DNA from: Chrysophaeum taylorii
Taxonomy: Eukaryota > Sar > Pelagophyceae > Pelagomonadales > Pelagomonadaceae
Length of the DNA stretch: 64,000 nucleotides
NCBI GenBank assembly: GCA_029834535.1
Contig: JAQMWT010000664.1
Coordinates: forward strand, 265,775 to 329,774
Direction: 5' to 3'
Shown: positions 9,680 through 20,054 of the stretch, piece after piece
Layout of the letters: each line of letters starts with the position of its first letter
Numbering within the stretch: the first letter of the stretch is position 1
Position numbers and translations under genes: made by a program
Notes under the pieces: generated by a model
What the model was told of the DNA's origin: nothing
The model's input: only the letters and a program-made list of their open reading frames with translations
Database searches by the model: none

Positions 9680-10615
9680 GATTTAGGGTAAGGATCAGGT
9701 AGGCGCGCGAGCCAGACAGTGATCCTCCAAGCCGTCTACGGCGACCTCGCAGACTATTTCCACGACCCGCGGCGGCTCTTTCAGCGCGCCATTCTCACGC
9801 CCCGTCGAAACGATGTTGTCGATGCTGACAACGCGCGCATGACCGCGGCCTTTTTTTCCCGGAGACGAGGCGTCGGAGTTCTTTTCGGCTGACTAGGCTG
9901 GGTCGGAAGACGACGCCTCGCTCTTTACAGTAGAGTTTTCAACTCCCTGACAACCAACGGCATGCTGACTTTGATCGCGAGCTTAATGTCTTCGCAACCT
10001 CGACCCGTCGCACGGCCACTGCAACGGTACCAGATACATGATCGATCGTGGCGTTGTCACCGAGGCTCCTTCAACCTGTATCCCTTAAGACCCGCCTACG
10101 CCGAACGATCAACAAGAGCCAGGGCCAGACGCCCCGCGAGGTCGGCGTCCTCTTTCCAAAGCCCGTCTTCTGCCACGTCCAGCTCTACGTGGCTCTCTGT
10201 CGATCGGCATCCCCGAGGATATACTCTTCTGGGTCGACGACCCACCCTACCCCACGTGCTGCGCAATACCGATAAGCCCTCCCGGCGTCTACACGCGCAC
10301 TAGGTGAACTTACTGGGACCGTGAACTTACTGGGGTTTGAGATTGGGACTAGGTGAACTGAGTGACCAGGTGAAACTGGGACCAGGTGAACATACTGGGG
10401 TTTTTAGAGTAAAGGGTTTTTAGAGTAAACTCAAAGGCTGGCGGCGCGTGCGGATCAAAGCAGCTTAGATTGGCGGAGGCGAGAGCGACGAGCTCAAAGG
10501 AGTTGGGTGTGAGCTAGGTGAACTTACTGACCAGGTGAACTTATATGAAACTTACTGGGACCAGGTGAACTTACTGGGGTTAGAGATTGGACTAGGTGAA
10601 CTTACTGGCCTGCAC
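9680..10615 (+). mobile_element. Helitron helicase module 3
   Basis: Forward copy starting at CGATTTAGGGTAAGGATCAG, encoding VYGDLADYFHDP, RAILTPRRNDVVDADNARM and, near 10110-10210, NKSQGQTPREVGVLFPKP with QLYVALCR. It closes with GGTGAACTTACTGG repeats (10297-10610) and GCCTGCACTTGT. Frames are broken. Confidence 0.75.
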
Positions 10616-10811
10616 TTGTCTGTCTTTAAATGTCGACTGCTAAGAGGGGGGTGTGTGTGGGGAGCATGAAGGATGTGGGTGGGTTTGTCCTTAAATGTCG
10701 ACTGCTAAGAGGGGGGTGTGAGGGGGGTGTGTGTGGGGAGCATGAAGGATGTTTGTCTGTCTTTAAATGTCGACTGCTAAGAGGGGGGTGTGCGTGGGGA
10801 GCATGTTTGTC
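10616..10811 (-). repeat. Three to four tandem LINE 3'-tail fragments
   Basis: TGTCTTTAAATGTCGACTGC plus TAAGAGGGGGGTGTG recurs at about 10620, 10685, 10755 and (partly) 10800, each followed by GGGGAGCATGAAGGATG. The copies are head to tail and differently truncated. Confidence 0.7.
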
Positions 10812-11712
10812 TGTCCTTCGATTTAGGGTAAGGATCAGGTAGGCCCGCGAGCCAGACATTGATCCTCCAAGCCGTCTACGGCGACCTCGCAGACTGTTTC
10901 CACGACCCGCGGCGGCTCTTTCAGCGCGCAAGCCCCGTCGAAACGATGTTGTCGATGCTGACAACGCGCGCATGACCGCGGCCTTTTTTTCCCGGAGACG
11001 AGGCGTCGGAGTTCTTCGGCAGACTAGGTTGGGTCGGAAGCCGACGCCTCGCTCTGTCGAGTTTTCGACTGACAACCAACGGATGCTGACTTTGATCGCG
11101 AGCTTAAAGTCTTCGCACCTCGACCCGTCGCACGGCCACTGCAACGGTACCAGATACGATCGATCGTGTCGTGTCACCGAGGCCTCCAACCTGTATCCCT
11201 TAAGGCCCGCCGACGCCAAACGATCAACAAGAGCCAGGGCCAGACGCCCCGCGAGGTCGGTGTCCTGCCCAAGCCCGTCTTCTGTCACGTCCAGCTCTAC
11301 GTGGCTCTCGTCGATCGGCAACCCGAGGATATGCTCTTCTGAGTCGACGACTCCACTCTACCCCACACGTGCTGCGCAATACCGATAAGCCCCCTCCCGG
11401 CGTCTACACGCGCACTGTAGGTGAGCTTACTGGGCCAGGTGAACTTGCTGGGGTTTGAGATTGGGACTAGGTGAACTGAGTGACCAGGTGAACTTACTGG
11501 GACCAGGTGACTGGGGTTTTAGAGTAACCAAAGGCCGGCGTGTGTGATCGAAGCGTCTTAGATTGGCGGAGGCGAGAGCGACGAGCTCGAAGGAGTGGGT
11601 GTGAGCTAGGTGAACTTACTGACCAGGTGGACTTTTATGAAACTTACTCTGACCAGGTGAACTTACTGGGGTTAGAGATTTGGACTAGGTGAACTTACTG
11701 GCCTGCACTTGT
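10812..11712 (+). mobile_element. Helitron helicase module 4
   Basis: Fourth copy of the module, with more small deletions than module 3. It retains the SQGQTPREVGV region near 11230 and QLYVAL near 11295, then the CCAGGTGAACTTACTGG repeats (11415-11700), and ends at GCCTGCACTTGT where copia gag resumes. Confidence 0.7.
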
Positions 11713-14070
11713 CTTTTCTTAACAAGTTCATCACTGGTGTTCAAGTTGCTCGGCATCATCAAGATTTCCCTGACACTCTTGCATTGCAATTGCTTCAGAC
11801 GAAAGAAAATCCCCGACTCGATCTTGTCTAAGGATCTCATTGCACTTGACCCTAAACTGCGCACATATGATGGTTTCGTTGATCGCCTCAATAGTAAAGT
11901 CTTCGATTATCTTCAGACCAAGTCTGCGCTTGTCCATGCTACGCTCCGTAAAAGTCCCCGCCATCGTGAACGTTGCAACTTTTGCGGTCGTACCAACCAT
12001 CCTTCTGATAAATGCCTTCATCGTCTCAATGCTTTGCGCTCCCAACAACGTTCCAGCCCTCGCCCATCTTTTGGCCCATCTTTCCGTAACCGACCTTCGC
12101 CTTCATTTTCTCATGGTTCTATCCCTCGCAAGCGCCCACGCCCTACTGACCTTTGTTGTCACTTTTGTGGTATTCCTGGCCATCACCAGAAGGATTGTCG
12201 TAAGCGCCAGCGCTATTTGCTCTCACAAGCCACCGCCCGCCCTCGCCCTCATCCCCAATACCCACCTCGATACAATCCCCAATACCCACCTCGGCCCCAT
12301 CCACCATTCTACCAAAACTATCTTTCCGCCCCCAACCCACTCTTGCCCCCATCTCAACCCTCTCCGCCGCTTCTTGCATTGCCACCCTCCACCACACCCT
12401 CTGTCGCACCTTCCGCTGCCATCTCCCCTCCTGACCCATCTCTTTCTGCACCCACCTACCCGTCTTTCAATTACCATCTTCTTTCTATCTCCCCCTCCAT
12501 TCATCAAGTTCTTTCCTCCACCAATGCTCTTAACGCTCTGCTCACCGCTCGTGAGCGCGACTACCTGCACAGCAACAACCTTCGCCTCGTCGTCTACGAT
12601 ACCGGCGCAAACGCCAATCTCTTCAATTCTTCTGCTGGTTTCACTGACCTTGACAACACTCAACAGCACTCAATCACTTCTGCTATCGGCACTGGCTCTG
12701 TTTCTGGTTCTGGCACTGCTCACTTAACGTTTCCTTCAATTGGTCCTCTCGACAATCGTGGTCTTCCTTCTCCTCCACCCACTCTTTCCGCCCCTCATGG
12801 TATCCATGTCGCGTTCCCGCATACCCTCATTTCTCCTGGCCTTGGTGACAAACGGATTCTTTCGGATCATGCCCTTGAGCAAGTTGGTTACGATTGTCAC
12901 ACGATTCAGGCTGTTGGCCCTGCTCATCCGCAACGCATTTTATGTCACCGACAAACGCATCGCGTTATTCCCCTGCTTCGTCGCTGTGGTCTTCTTTTGA
13001 TCGTCTGTTGGATCGGCAATACGACCGCTGCGCCCTACGCGGACTTCGTTTCACCTTTTGTGGCATTTTCTTCTTGCCCTCGCGTCCATGACCCTTGTGC
13101 GTTTCCCGCTGTGTCTCAACGCACTCAACTTACCTTCGACCTTTGGCATGCTCGTCTTGGTCACTATAGTCCCTCTTATATCCGACGTTTGTCTTCTCTC
13201 GCTGTTTGTCTTCTCTCGCTGTTGGCGCACCGCTTTTCCCGAGCTCCGCGTCTCTTTCTTTTTGTCCTGCTTGTGCTCTAGGTAAAATGCATGCTGCGCA
13301 TGTTGGCCAACGTAAAGCACATGCCTCCACTTCCACCTCGCTTCCTGCCTCCGAGCCTTTGTCTCGTCCACGTGCCGTTGCGCCCTACCTTATTATCCAC
13401 GCCGATCTCATGTTTACCGGTGTTCCTTCTTTCATTTACCAAGACCGCGCGATCCTCACGTTTGTCGATGATCATACGCGCCGCCGCCGCACACGTTACT
13501 TTGCTCCACGACACGATGCACTTAGGAACGCTCGTCAACTCGAACCTTTTTCTGTCTACCGTGGTTCGCCCATTCGGATATCGCATTGCCCTCATCTACA
13601 CCGATCGTGACCGCTCTCTTACGGGCCAACTCGAAACCTTCTGTCTGGGCAACAACATCGCTCTCAAACGTGCTCCTGCAGCTCAGTCCAAAACTTCACA
13701 GGCGCACGCTTTTTTTCTGGTGTTGTGGAACGCTCTCATCGCGCAACTGCTGATATTACTCGCACTCTTTTGGTACATGCGTACCATCCACCTGGTTTTT
13801 GGCGTTGGGCCATGGAAACGGCTGACTTCATCTCTAAGCGCATGCCAAACGCCTCTAACCCTGGATATATGACGCCATATGAAATGCTACACGAAACTCT
13901 TTCCCGTGTCGATTTTCTTCATGTTTGGGGCTGTCCGCACTCAGTATGTTTGCTTGTCTGTCGCGTGCCGTCCGTTGATATATCATCATCACAACTCTGT
14001 GGAACAAAAAAAATGCTACAAAGGCATGCACAACCCCCTGAGCAGACCCTACCTTTAGAATTGTAGATTT
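11713..14070 (+). pseudogene. Ty1/copia gag 3' half, protease and integrase (copia copy 2)
   Basis: Continuation of the gag-pol of copia copy 2. Visible in order: LLQTKENPRLDL; a CCHC zinc knuckle CNFCGRTNHPSDKC near 11965-12010; a second, CHFCGIPGHHQKDC, near 12155-12200; a proline-rich linker (12230-12480); aspartic protease motif VVYDTGANANLF near 12588; GAG-pre-integrase LWHARLGH near 13140 with the integrase zinc residues CPACALGK near 13265; integrase core pieces HADLMF and LTFVDDHTRR (about 13398-13490), IYTDRDRSLTGQ (about 13595) and VERSHRATADITRTL (about 13720). The motif order protease-integrase is that of Ty1/copia. At least three frameshifts occur (near 13280, 13500 and 13720), and reverse transcriptase is missing. 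Confidence 0.85.
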
Positions 14071-14139
14071 CACGTATTATTTATTTGTTTCGCTGATTGC
14101 CAGTTCTGATCATCGCTTGAGATCTCATTTTTCTGCATG

Positions 14140-14245
14140 CATGTATTTTCGTAATTGGCAACCTCGTATTCTGGTCTAGAAAAAACGCCAAACCCTTGCA
14201 AAACCACCATGGAAGCCGAACTCATCGCCGCTAGCGCAATGGTTT
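14140..14245 (+). pseudogene. Copia RNase H remnant
   Basis: A short segment reading SYSGLEKTPNPCKTTMEAEL followed by IAASA matches the copia RNase H signature (usually W-S-K-K-Q-x-x-V-A-x-S-S-T-E-A-E-Y-x-A). It directly follows the integrase relic, so the reverse transcriptase between them has been deleted. Confidence 0.6.
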
Positions 14246-14986
14246 TTTTTCTTCGTCATAAGAAGATCTTCTTTTTCCTGTTTTCGCGTCAGCAGGGGGG
14301 CCGCGGTACGGAATCACAGAGAAAATTAATTTATTTCACGCAGCAGAGGGACGACGACGGCTTTGTTGATGGTGGACCGCCACCGAGGTCTTGTGCTGCT
14401 GCTGCTGCTGCTGCTGCTGCGAGGTCGTGCAAAAGCAGCGTCGCAGGCCGTGTTGGTCCAAAAACAATCGACCTGTCGTCCGTCGCGTTCTGCCCAACCG
14501 AGCGCGGAGGACTTCTTTTTTTCGCCGGGTGCTAGTAACCGGCCGGCCAGCCCGGGAGGAGGCGTGCAGCACCTGTCTCACTCCTTGCCGCCGCAGCAAA
14601 GGAGCAAGCGCGTGAGGAGGCGCCATCCGCAACCAACGGTTTTAGCGATCGCAGGGTGCGATCAAGCTCACGCTATCCCCCTGCTTATTCAATCAATCAA
14701 TCAATCAACAAAACGCTGGCGCATTCATTATTACACGTCGTCGTCGTCGTCGTCGTCGTCGCTTGTAATCAATCAATCAGCCCTATATAAAGTCAGCTTT
14801 GCTCCTCTTCTCGTCGTGTATAAATAAATTTACGGGAATTTTCGCATTCGTTATGACTACTACTAGCAGCCAACTCGGTCCCCTCTGGTGTCCCACACTC
14901 TCACCACCACCAGATCGCTGGATAAAAACTTCTTTTCATTCCACAGAAGTTCAAGAAAGTTATAATACTTAAACCCTAAAGAAGGC
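14246..14986. other. Upstream region of FAIM/PX/PDZ gene, with microsatellites
   Basis: No gene is supported. Holds a (GCT)n run at about 14395-14421, an (AATC)n run at 14690-14708 and a (GTC)n run at about 14739-14762. Frames through the GCT run give polyleucine or polyglutamine and are not credible on their own. Confidence 0.5.
14784..14792 (+). promoter_or_regulatory. Possible TATA box
   Basis: CTATATAAA lies about 195 bp upstream of the ATG at 14987; a second AT-rich TATAAATAAA stretch follows at about 14819. Either could serve the FAIM/PX/PDZ gene. Purely sequence-based and weak. Confidence 0.25.
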
Positions 14987-15895
14987 ATGGTGAGTCTCGC
15001 GAGCGGCGACGTGAACAGGACGTGGAAGTTTGGGGAGCACGAAGTGACGTTGTATCACCACTCGGTGACGGGGGCGCGGGTCGCGACGTACGACCACGAG
15101 GAGATCCCGAATTCGCTGGGGACGACGTCCATATTCCACGGCCCAACAACGATTCCGTTTCCAAATGGCATGGTCACGATTCAGAGATTCGGTATTGGAT
15201 TTCGATACGCGTGCCTTGTTGATGGCAGACCGATTCCCGAAGCGTCGACGGTTCCGTCCTCGGGATTCCAGGCGCGCGTCACAGGACATGTGACGGCGCG
15301 AGATTCGGGCGCTTCTACCGAATGGTACGCGGTCGAAAGCGCCGGAACGACGGTTCACCGGAGATTTCGCGATTTTGTGGAACTCGACGAATCTGTGATG
15401 GCGGCGCTGTGCGGCCACCACATGCGGAGTTCGCTCCCGCGTTTGCCGCCAAAAAAATTCAAGTTCACGACCGACCACAGAGACCCCGAGTTTTTGGCTC
15501 AAAGGGCTCGGGATCTCGACGTTTACGTCCGACGCCTCTGCGACATGAAGCACGCCTGGGCGGCGCCATCGATGGCGCCCTTTTTCGGCGTCGCCGAAAG
15601 CGCTCGGGAATATTCGGTTCTCTTTCCCGATCGAATTCTGGGATTTACGGTCGGGAAATGTGGCGCGAAGAAAACGCCCGAGAAAGATGGCGTCTACGAA
15701 CCCCCCGACTTCCCCGCCGAAGTCGCATCCTCCGCCTCCGGCCCCCCCGACGTCGGCGACCTCGTCTCCAAAATATCCGGGACCCCCACGTGCTCCCTCC
15801 GCTTCAAAGACGTCATCAACCTCATCAAAAACTCCCCCCGCCCGATCATGATCCACTTCATCTCCACCTTCGACCCCCACCTCGCCACCGTTTAA
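14987..15895 (+). CDS. FAIM-like / PX / PDZ-like three-domain protein
   Basis: Uninterrupted 302-codon frame, ATG at 14987, TAA at 15895. Residues about 12-85 resemble one half of Fas apoptotic inhibitory molecule (W-x(4)-GEHEVTLYHHSVTGARV, a DHEEI turn and FRYACLVDGRPIPE). Residues about 94-203 are a PX domain: RRFRDFVELDE (the basic-aromatic phosphoinositide motif), the proline loop LPRLPPKKF and FLAQRARDLDVYVRRLC. Residues about 207-291 look like a PDZ fold: RILGFTVG as carboxylate-binding loop, VGDLVSKISGT, then FKDVINLIKNSPRPIMIHF. PX domains place proteins on endosomal phosphoinositides, so a peripheral membrane scaffold is inferred. No signal peptide or membrane segment. The start ATGGTGAGT contains a splice-donor-like GTGAGT, so an upstream exon is possible. 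Confidence 0.85.
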   Translation: MVSLASGDVNRTWKFGEHEVTLYHHSVTGARVATYDHEEIPNSLGTTSIFHGPTTIPFPNGMVTIQRFGIGFRYACLVDGRPIPEASTVPSSGFQARVTGHVTARDSGASTEWYAVESAGTTVHRRFRDFVELDESVMAALCGHHMRSSLPRLPPKKFKFTTDHRDPEFLAQRARDLDVYVRRLCDMKHAWAAPSMAPFFGVAESAREYSVLFPDRILGFTVGKCGAKKTPEKDGVYEPPDFPAEVASSASGPPDVGDLVSKISGTPTCSLRFKDVINLIKNSPRPIMIHFISTFDPHLATV

Positions 15896-16289
15896 TTAAT
15901 TATTACCGAGTGCGAGGGTGGTTTTTTTTTTTTTCCTCGAATGATTTTTTTTCCTCATCCTTACCCTTAATAATTCATTTCGTGATGGCGTAGAGAGTGC
16001 GGTCACGTTTATATCGGCGACGACGACGACGACGTCGTCGTAAAGGTCCTCGACCTTCCAGCTGCCGGCGCCCGATCGAAGCTCTTTCTCGATCATCTCC
16101 GCGAGGGAGGGAGAAAGGAATCGCTGTTTTCGCGCCGCTCGCTCGGGTCGAAGCGGCGGCCTTGCTCCTGTCTCGGTGACGTTCATGACGTGTTGCCACT
16201 AGTCTCGAAGCCATCGAATCAAAATCGCTTCTCGACGACCACGTTCATCATCATCATCGTGGCCCAGCTCCGCCCTTCAAATAATCCCC
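15896..16289. other. Intergenic region 3' of FAIM/PX/PDZ gene
   Basis: Contains long T runs (15920-15953), a (CGA)n-like run near 16017-16038 and no motif-supported gene. A minus-strand frame of 96 codons (15896-16186) is discussed among the rejected items. Confidence 0.5.
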
Positions 16290-17400
16290 AAACCAACCGC
16301 TGCTGGGCTGAGACGCGTGCCGAATACTTTGGGGGCTAACCCCTCTCTCTCCAGCTTGTTCGGGCCGAAGGTTTGCACTCGCATATTTTGGGCACTGATT
16401 TCGTTCTCGACGCTCGCGGCAAGGTGCTTCTCGCGCAGGCCCCAACCTTGTCAACCGCGGAGGAGCGCGGACCACCACCCGGCACGACGGCCTGCTCGAC
16501 TGCGTCCTCTGCAGCGTCAAAGAGGCCGGCATCCCAGCAGCCTGTAAAACCGAGGCTTTCGGCATCTTTGCTGACGTCGTCGCCCCTACCATTCGCACGC
16601 GCGCCTCTACGGCCGGTACCGAGGAGGCAATCTCGCCCGTCGCCGCGTCGTCCCAGACATCCTCGCCACGCTCGAGACAACAAGGAGCAACTCTACGACA
16701 TCACAGTCACATGCATGGGGTTCGTTCGTTCTACACCGCCCATTCCATCCCTCCCAGCCGTCGCCCGTCGATCGGCGCGCAGCGCAAGTCCACTCCGAAT
16801 ACCTCGCTCGCGCCCGCATTGGCATCGACGCCATCATCCCCCCAGCCGGGTACAGCACCACCGCCTGGCTTCTTGGGCCCTGTTGTCGAACAGCGGCTAC
16901 GTAGCTACGGTACCGTCGCCGGCCTCGTCTTTGGTGCCTCCGGTGAGGCCAGCGCGGCGTGCCACGCTCTCGCCCAAACATGCGCAGAGCGCATCGCTGC
17001 GCGAACCTGGGTGGCAAGCGGCTGCGCCAACTTTGAACACAGAGGCAAAGGCGGCCCAAAAAAAACTCGCCGCATCTACCGTGAATGGGGGATCGCCAAC
17101 GCATTAGGCCGGGCTCGCTGTGCCCCCACCGCCCTCACCCATGTCGTCGCCTGCCTCGGGGAACCTCACCCAGGCCGCCGCCCGATCCCAGCAGGACGTC
17201 ACCCTTCGTCGCACATACGTCCGGCGGCAGCATGCGTACGACCTACCAAGGCGGGGCCCTTGGTCCTCTCTTCGCCTGCCCCACGACTCGGCGATGACCC
17301 CGACGACTAGGTCCCGCGTACTTATTTATCTCCGCCCGTCAGGCACATCCCTCCTACCCCACTAACCCACCCGCATCCTTCATGCCCCCTACACGTAGTG
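16290..17400 (+). pseudogene. Non-LTR retrotransposon (LINE) 3' end, C-terminal part of ORF2
   Basis: Frame-shifted plus-strand relic. Readable pieces include REAGIPA-like VKEAGIPAACKTEAFG followed by IFADVVAPTIRTRAS (the region after reverse transcriptase in many LINEs), YDITVTCMGFV, ARARIGIDAIIPPAGYST, TVAGLVFGASGEASAACHAL, RRIYREWGIANALGRAR. The order and spacing fit the extreme C-terminus of LINE ORF2. The 3' untranslated end (17300-17390) carries CCGCCCGTCAGGCACATCCC and CCGCATCCTTCATGCCCC, the same sequence that is scattered through 7905-10811 in truncated form. Confidence 0.65.
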
Positions 17401-17435
17401 TAGATTTCCTACTAGTATGTTAACACCGTAACTAT

Positions 17436-18700
17436 GTGACGTCGCACGTATCAACGGGGTATACTAATTTTCGTGCACAAAAAAAAAAATCTTGTGACGT
17501 GTCCGAGGATGACGAGGAGAAGCCATTTAAGCCATCATCATTTTCAGCTCGAATCCGCCATCACAGCCCCGAGTCCCTGCGATGTCGTCAAGAGACTGGC
17601 TATGTACTGGAAGGCTTCATGAAGCATCTGCATGTGCTGACACTCCAAACCGAAGGCGACGTTCCGGTCGTCGTCGTCGATATGGTTCGCGCCATAAACA
17701 CCGTCCGCGCACTCAACAAGCTGAAACGAGACACACTTCATGTACCGATGATGCGCGAGGCGGGCCTCGTGAACAAGCGCAAGTTCCATGAGGTGGAATG
17801 GGGTGAATGCGATGGATTGGTCTCAACTGCTCGGGATATTTGCATAAAAAAAGAACCGGAGAGGCGCTGCACGCAGTTCACCCCACCGAAGGCTCTCGGC
17901 GGCAACCTGATGATGCTTATCCCTACGATCAATATTGAAAAAAAAGTGCTCCCTGTTGCGGCGCAGGCTACTTTAGTAGTCAAGAGACTCGGTTCGACAG
18001 TACATGGAGAGAGAGGCAGCGCGCGCGTTGGACTTGACGCAAGCAGCGGAGCCAACACTGCTGCCTTCCCCAATGAAGCGACGCAAAACGAGCCATAGTG
18101 ATGACGACAACGACGACGACGACGGCGATATGCTAGATTTAGGTAGCGCGACAGCGACAACTCGAAGAAGGCCGCAAGTGCTCCGCAGGCCCACAACGCA
18201 CAAGTAGAAAAGGCAAAGAAGTTCCTCTCTATGCCCAGGACAGAATGGTCACGTTTCGTCAGAGAAGATGGCATTCGAGGCAAGCGAGATGGTCAACTGT
18301 ACGCTGATCCCAAGATCCGGGCAGATAACCCGACTGCGACGCTCATGTTCGAAAGTAAAGGCAGCGCGACTCAAACTGAGGAGGCGCACGAGGAACGTGT
18401 GTTCCGATTTTTTTGGGGAAACTGACTGACTGACGAAAAGCGCGCTCCGTTTTTATTCTTCAAGTGTCTCGCCTCGATAATTATAATTCTTGGTTCGTTT
18501 GTCGTCATCAAACACAACTACCCCTTCTGGAAGTACGTGCATGGCGACATTGAATATGACCGCCTGAGGGAAATCTACAAGAAGACGCCAAACACACTAG
18601 GCGATCATGATTTTCCAGGCGAAGAAACTGACGTCGATGATGATGATGATGACGGCGAAGATGCGGAGGAAGCGAACGACAACGACTTCTGACGACGACT
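17436..18700 (+). pseudogene. hAT-superfamily transposase relic
   Basis: Open for 220 codons from 17436, then broken. It shares LTLQTEGDVPV with the relic at 25028-26963, as well as a downstream acidic stretch (D-D-D-x-LDLG), the block EAHEERVFRF (about 18383-18415), VIKHNYPFWK (about 18507-18535) and YKKTPNT. EERVF...K-N is the conserved hAT C-terminal dimerisation signature. In-frame stops after EERVFRF and a run of T (18409-18414) show decay. No terminal inverted repeats were found around it. Confidence 0.55.
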
Positions 18701-18999
18701 GAGAGGCATCAAAACAACAACACGGTATATTCATATGACCGCCATGTTCTTTTCACGTGCACCTGGTGCCGCCGTGTCTCGGAACGTCGAAGACTATAGG
18801 ACATGCCGCAGCTTCTCTCACCACCACCACCCTCCCTACTACCCCCTCCCCTCGCTCTGCTCTCGCCTCACTCAACGCTCCGGCTTTGATCCCCCCCCCT
18901 TCCTTCTTTGCCAGCCCCCCGCCTTATCCTTAGAGTTCTTAACTCTGTAACCAACCCCTCCCCTCTTAGCAGTCGACCTTTAAACCCCCTCCCCTCCCC
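18701..18999. other. C-rich spacer
   Basis: Low-complexity CCTCCC-rich sequence including CCCCTCTTAGCAGTCGAC at about 18960-18977, which matches the LINE tail motif. No gene seen. Confidence 0.45.
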
Positions 19000-20054
19000 T
19001 CCCCAAAACTGCCTCGTCCACAAATTGCGGCTTGCGGCAACGCAGTTGTACTATCAAAAAGTGAGTAAGACTTAGCGCAGAGGGCAGACAATCGCGAATG
19101 CGGACAGGCAGCGAACGCGAACGAGAACGAGAACTCGCCGCGAACGCGAACCAGTAGCGAACCCGAACCCTGGGTTCGTTGCTTCCTTTAGCGTTCAAGG
19201 GCTTGATCATCTTGATGAAGAACGGCGTGTTGCCCCCAGTGATGTTCTCGGTGACGGTGGCGGCAGACGTCGACATACCCCTCGATCCGATCCTCCGCAC
19301 GACTTGCACCTCGCGGTGGGAACGCAGTCGATTCCAAATACACTGAATCCGCGGTGCGATGGCTGTCCCACGCGCGTCATCCAAGTCCATGGCCCTTTTT
19401 TATCTTCTTGGCGAGGTTCCACTCAAAGACTATAGGCTTCGCCGAACACCAGGGGCAGCGCACATCTCCAGCTGGTAGTTTTTCCATCCTCGTTTCGGTG
19501 AATCGCGCGAACGCCTCTCTTCGGACGCCCGCCCCGCATCGTCGCCTCCAGACGGGCATGCGCCTCAGCAGTGTTGAAATTTGCGGGAGCGCCTCCTTTT
19601 GAAGACACCGATTATGAGTGCAGAGTTTAATCCGGGTTAAAACGGGTCCAAAACTACTGAGTTTAATCCGGCGCGGTGTTTAGGCTCGGTCTAAAAGGAG
19701 CACTAATAACTATTTTTTCGTCCGGAACGGCTCGATTGAGCCGACTAGACAAAAGCGCTGAGGAATGGCGTCCTGCAGGGCCTTGACGACGTGGGCCGCT
19801 TTGTCTGACACCCTTGACCTCGGCCACGCCCGAGGATGGAGGTGATCTCGTGATCTTTGCGACGTCGTTGCGCTTTTGAGTTTGGCCTCGGGAGCGAGGT
19901 CGAGTGGACTGGAAGTTCGCTCCGCCATATGCTCAACGCTGCTGATTTTTTTTCGCATCAGGAGTGTACGACTTCTTATAGTGCCATACCCAACATTAAT
20001 TTATGATCCCTGGGTACGTAAACCATGATCCCCCAAGGGAATTAATTTTCCCCG
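19000..20054 (-). mobile_element. MULE-like element fragment with right terminus (E1)
   Basis: The right terminus (about 19975-20054) reads CTTATAGTGCCATACCCAAC then GGTACGTAAACCATGATCCC, matching in the same orientation the right ends at 34800-34866 and 40515-40584. Just inside lies CTCCGCCATATGCTCAACGC, also shared with 34735-34755. Minus-strand frames carry NEDGKTTSWRCALP (19500-19545) and FFIKMIKPLNAK (about 19190-19225), shifted relative to each other. By analogy with the other copies this is a Mutator-like DNA transposon remnant; the left terminus was not found. Confidence 0.5.

Larger units (their letters stand above)
7903..11712. mobile_element. 3.8-kb nested insertion splitting copia gag: Helitron modules plus LINE tails
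   Basis: The gag reading frame is interrupted at about 7902 and resumes at about 11712. The intervening DNA consists of three Helitron-helicase modules (8090-9106 reversed, 9680-10615 forward, 10812-11712 forward) separated by short repeated pieces of a LINE 3' end. No single pair of terminal repeats brackets the whole, so it probably grew by successive insertions and duplications. Confidence 0.7.

Noticed and set aside
7905-10811. Regularly repeated units as a possible CRISPR array
   Set aside because: Units are variable in length and orientation, lie between transposon modules, and the DNA is eukaryotic.
14336-14632. Polyglutamine-containing minus-strand frame
   Set aside because: Depends on a short GCT/AGC microsatellite, with no other support.
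15896-16186. 96-codon minus-strand frame convergent with the FAIM/PX/PDZ gene
   Set aside because: Part is plausible protein (SLAEMIEKELRSGAGSWKVE) but the C-terminus is encoded by T-run sequence likely to be untranslated, and no family is recognised.
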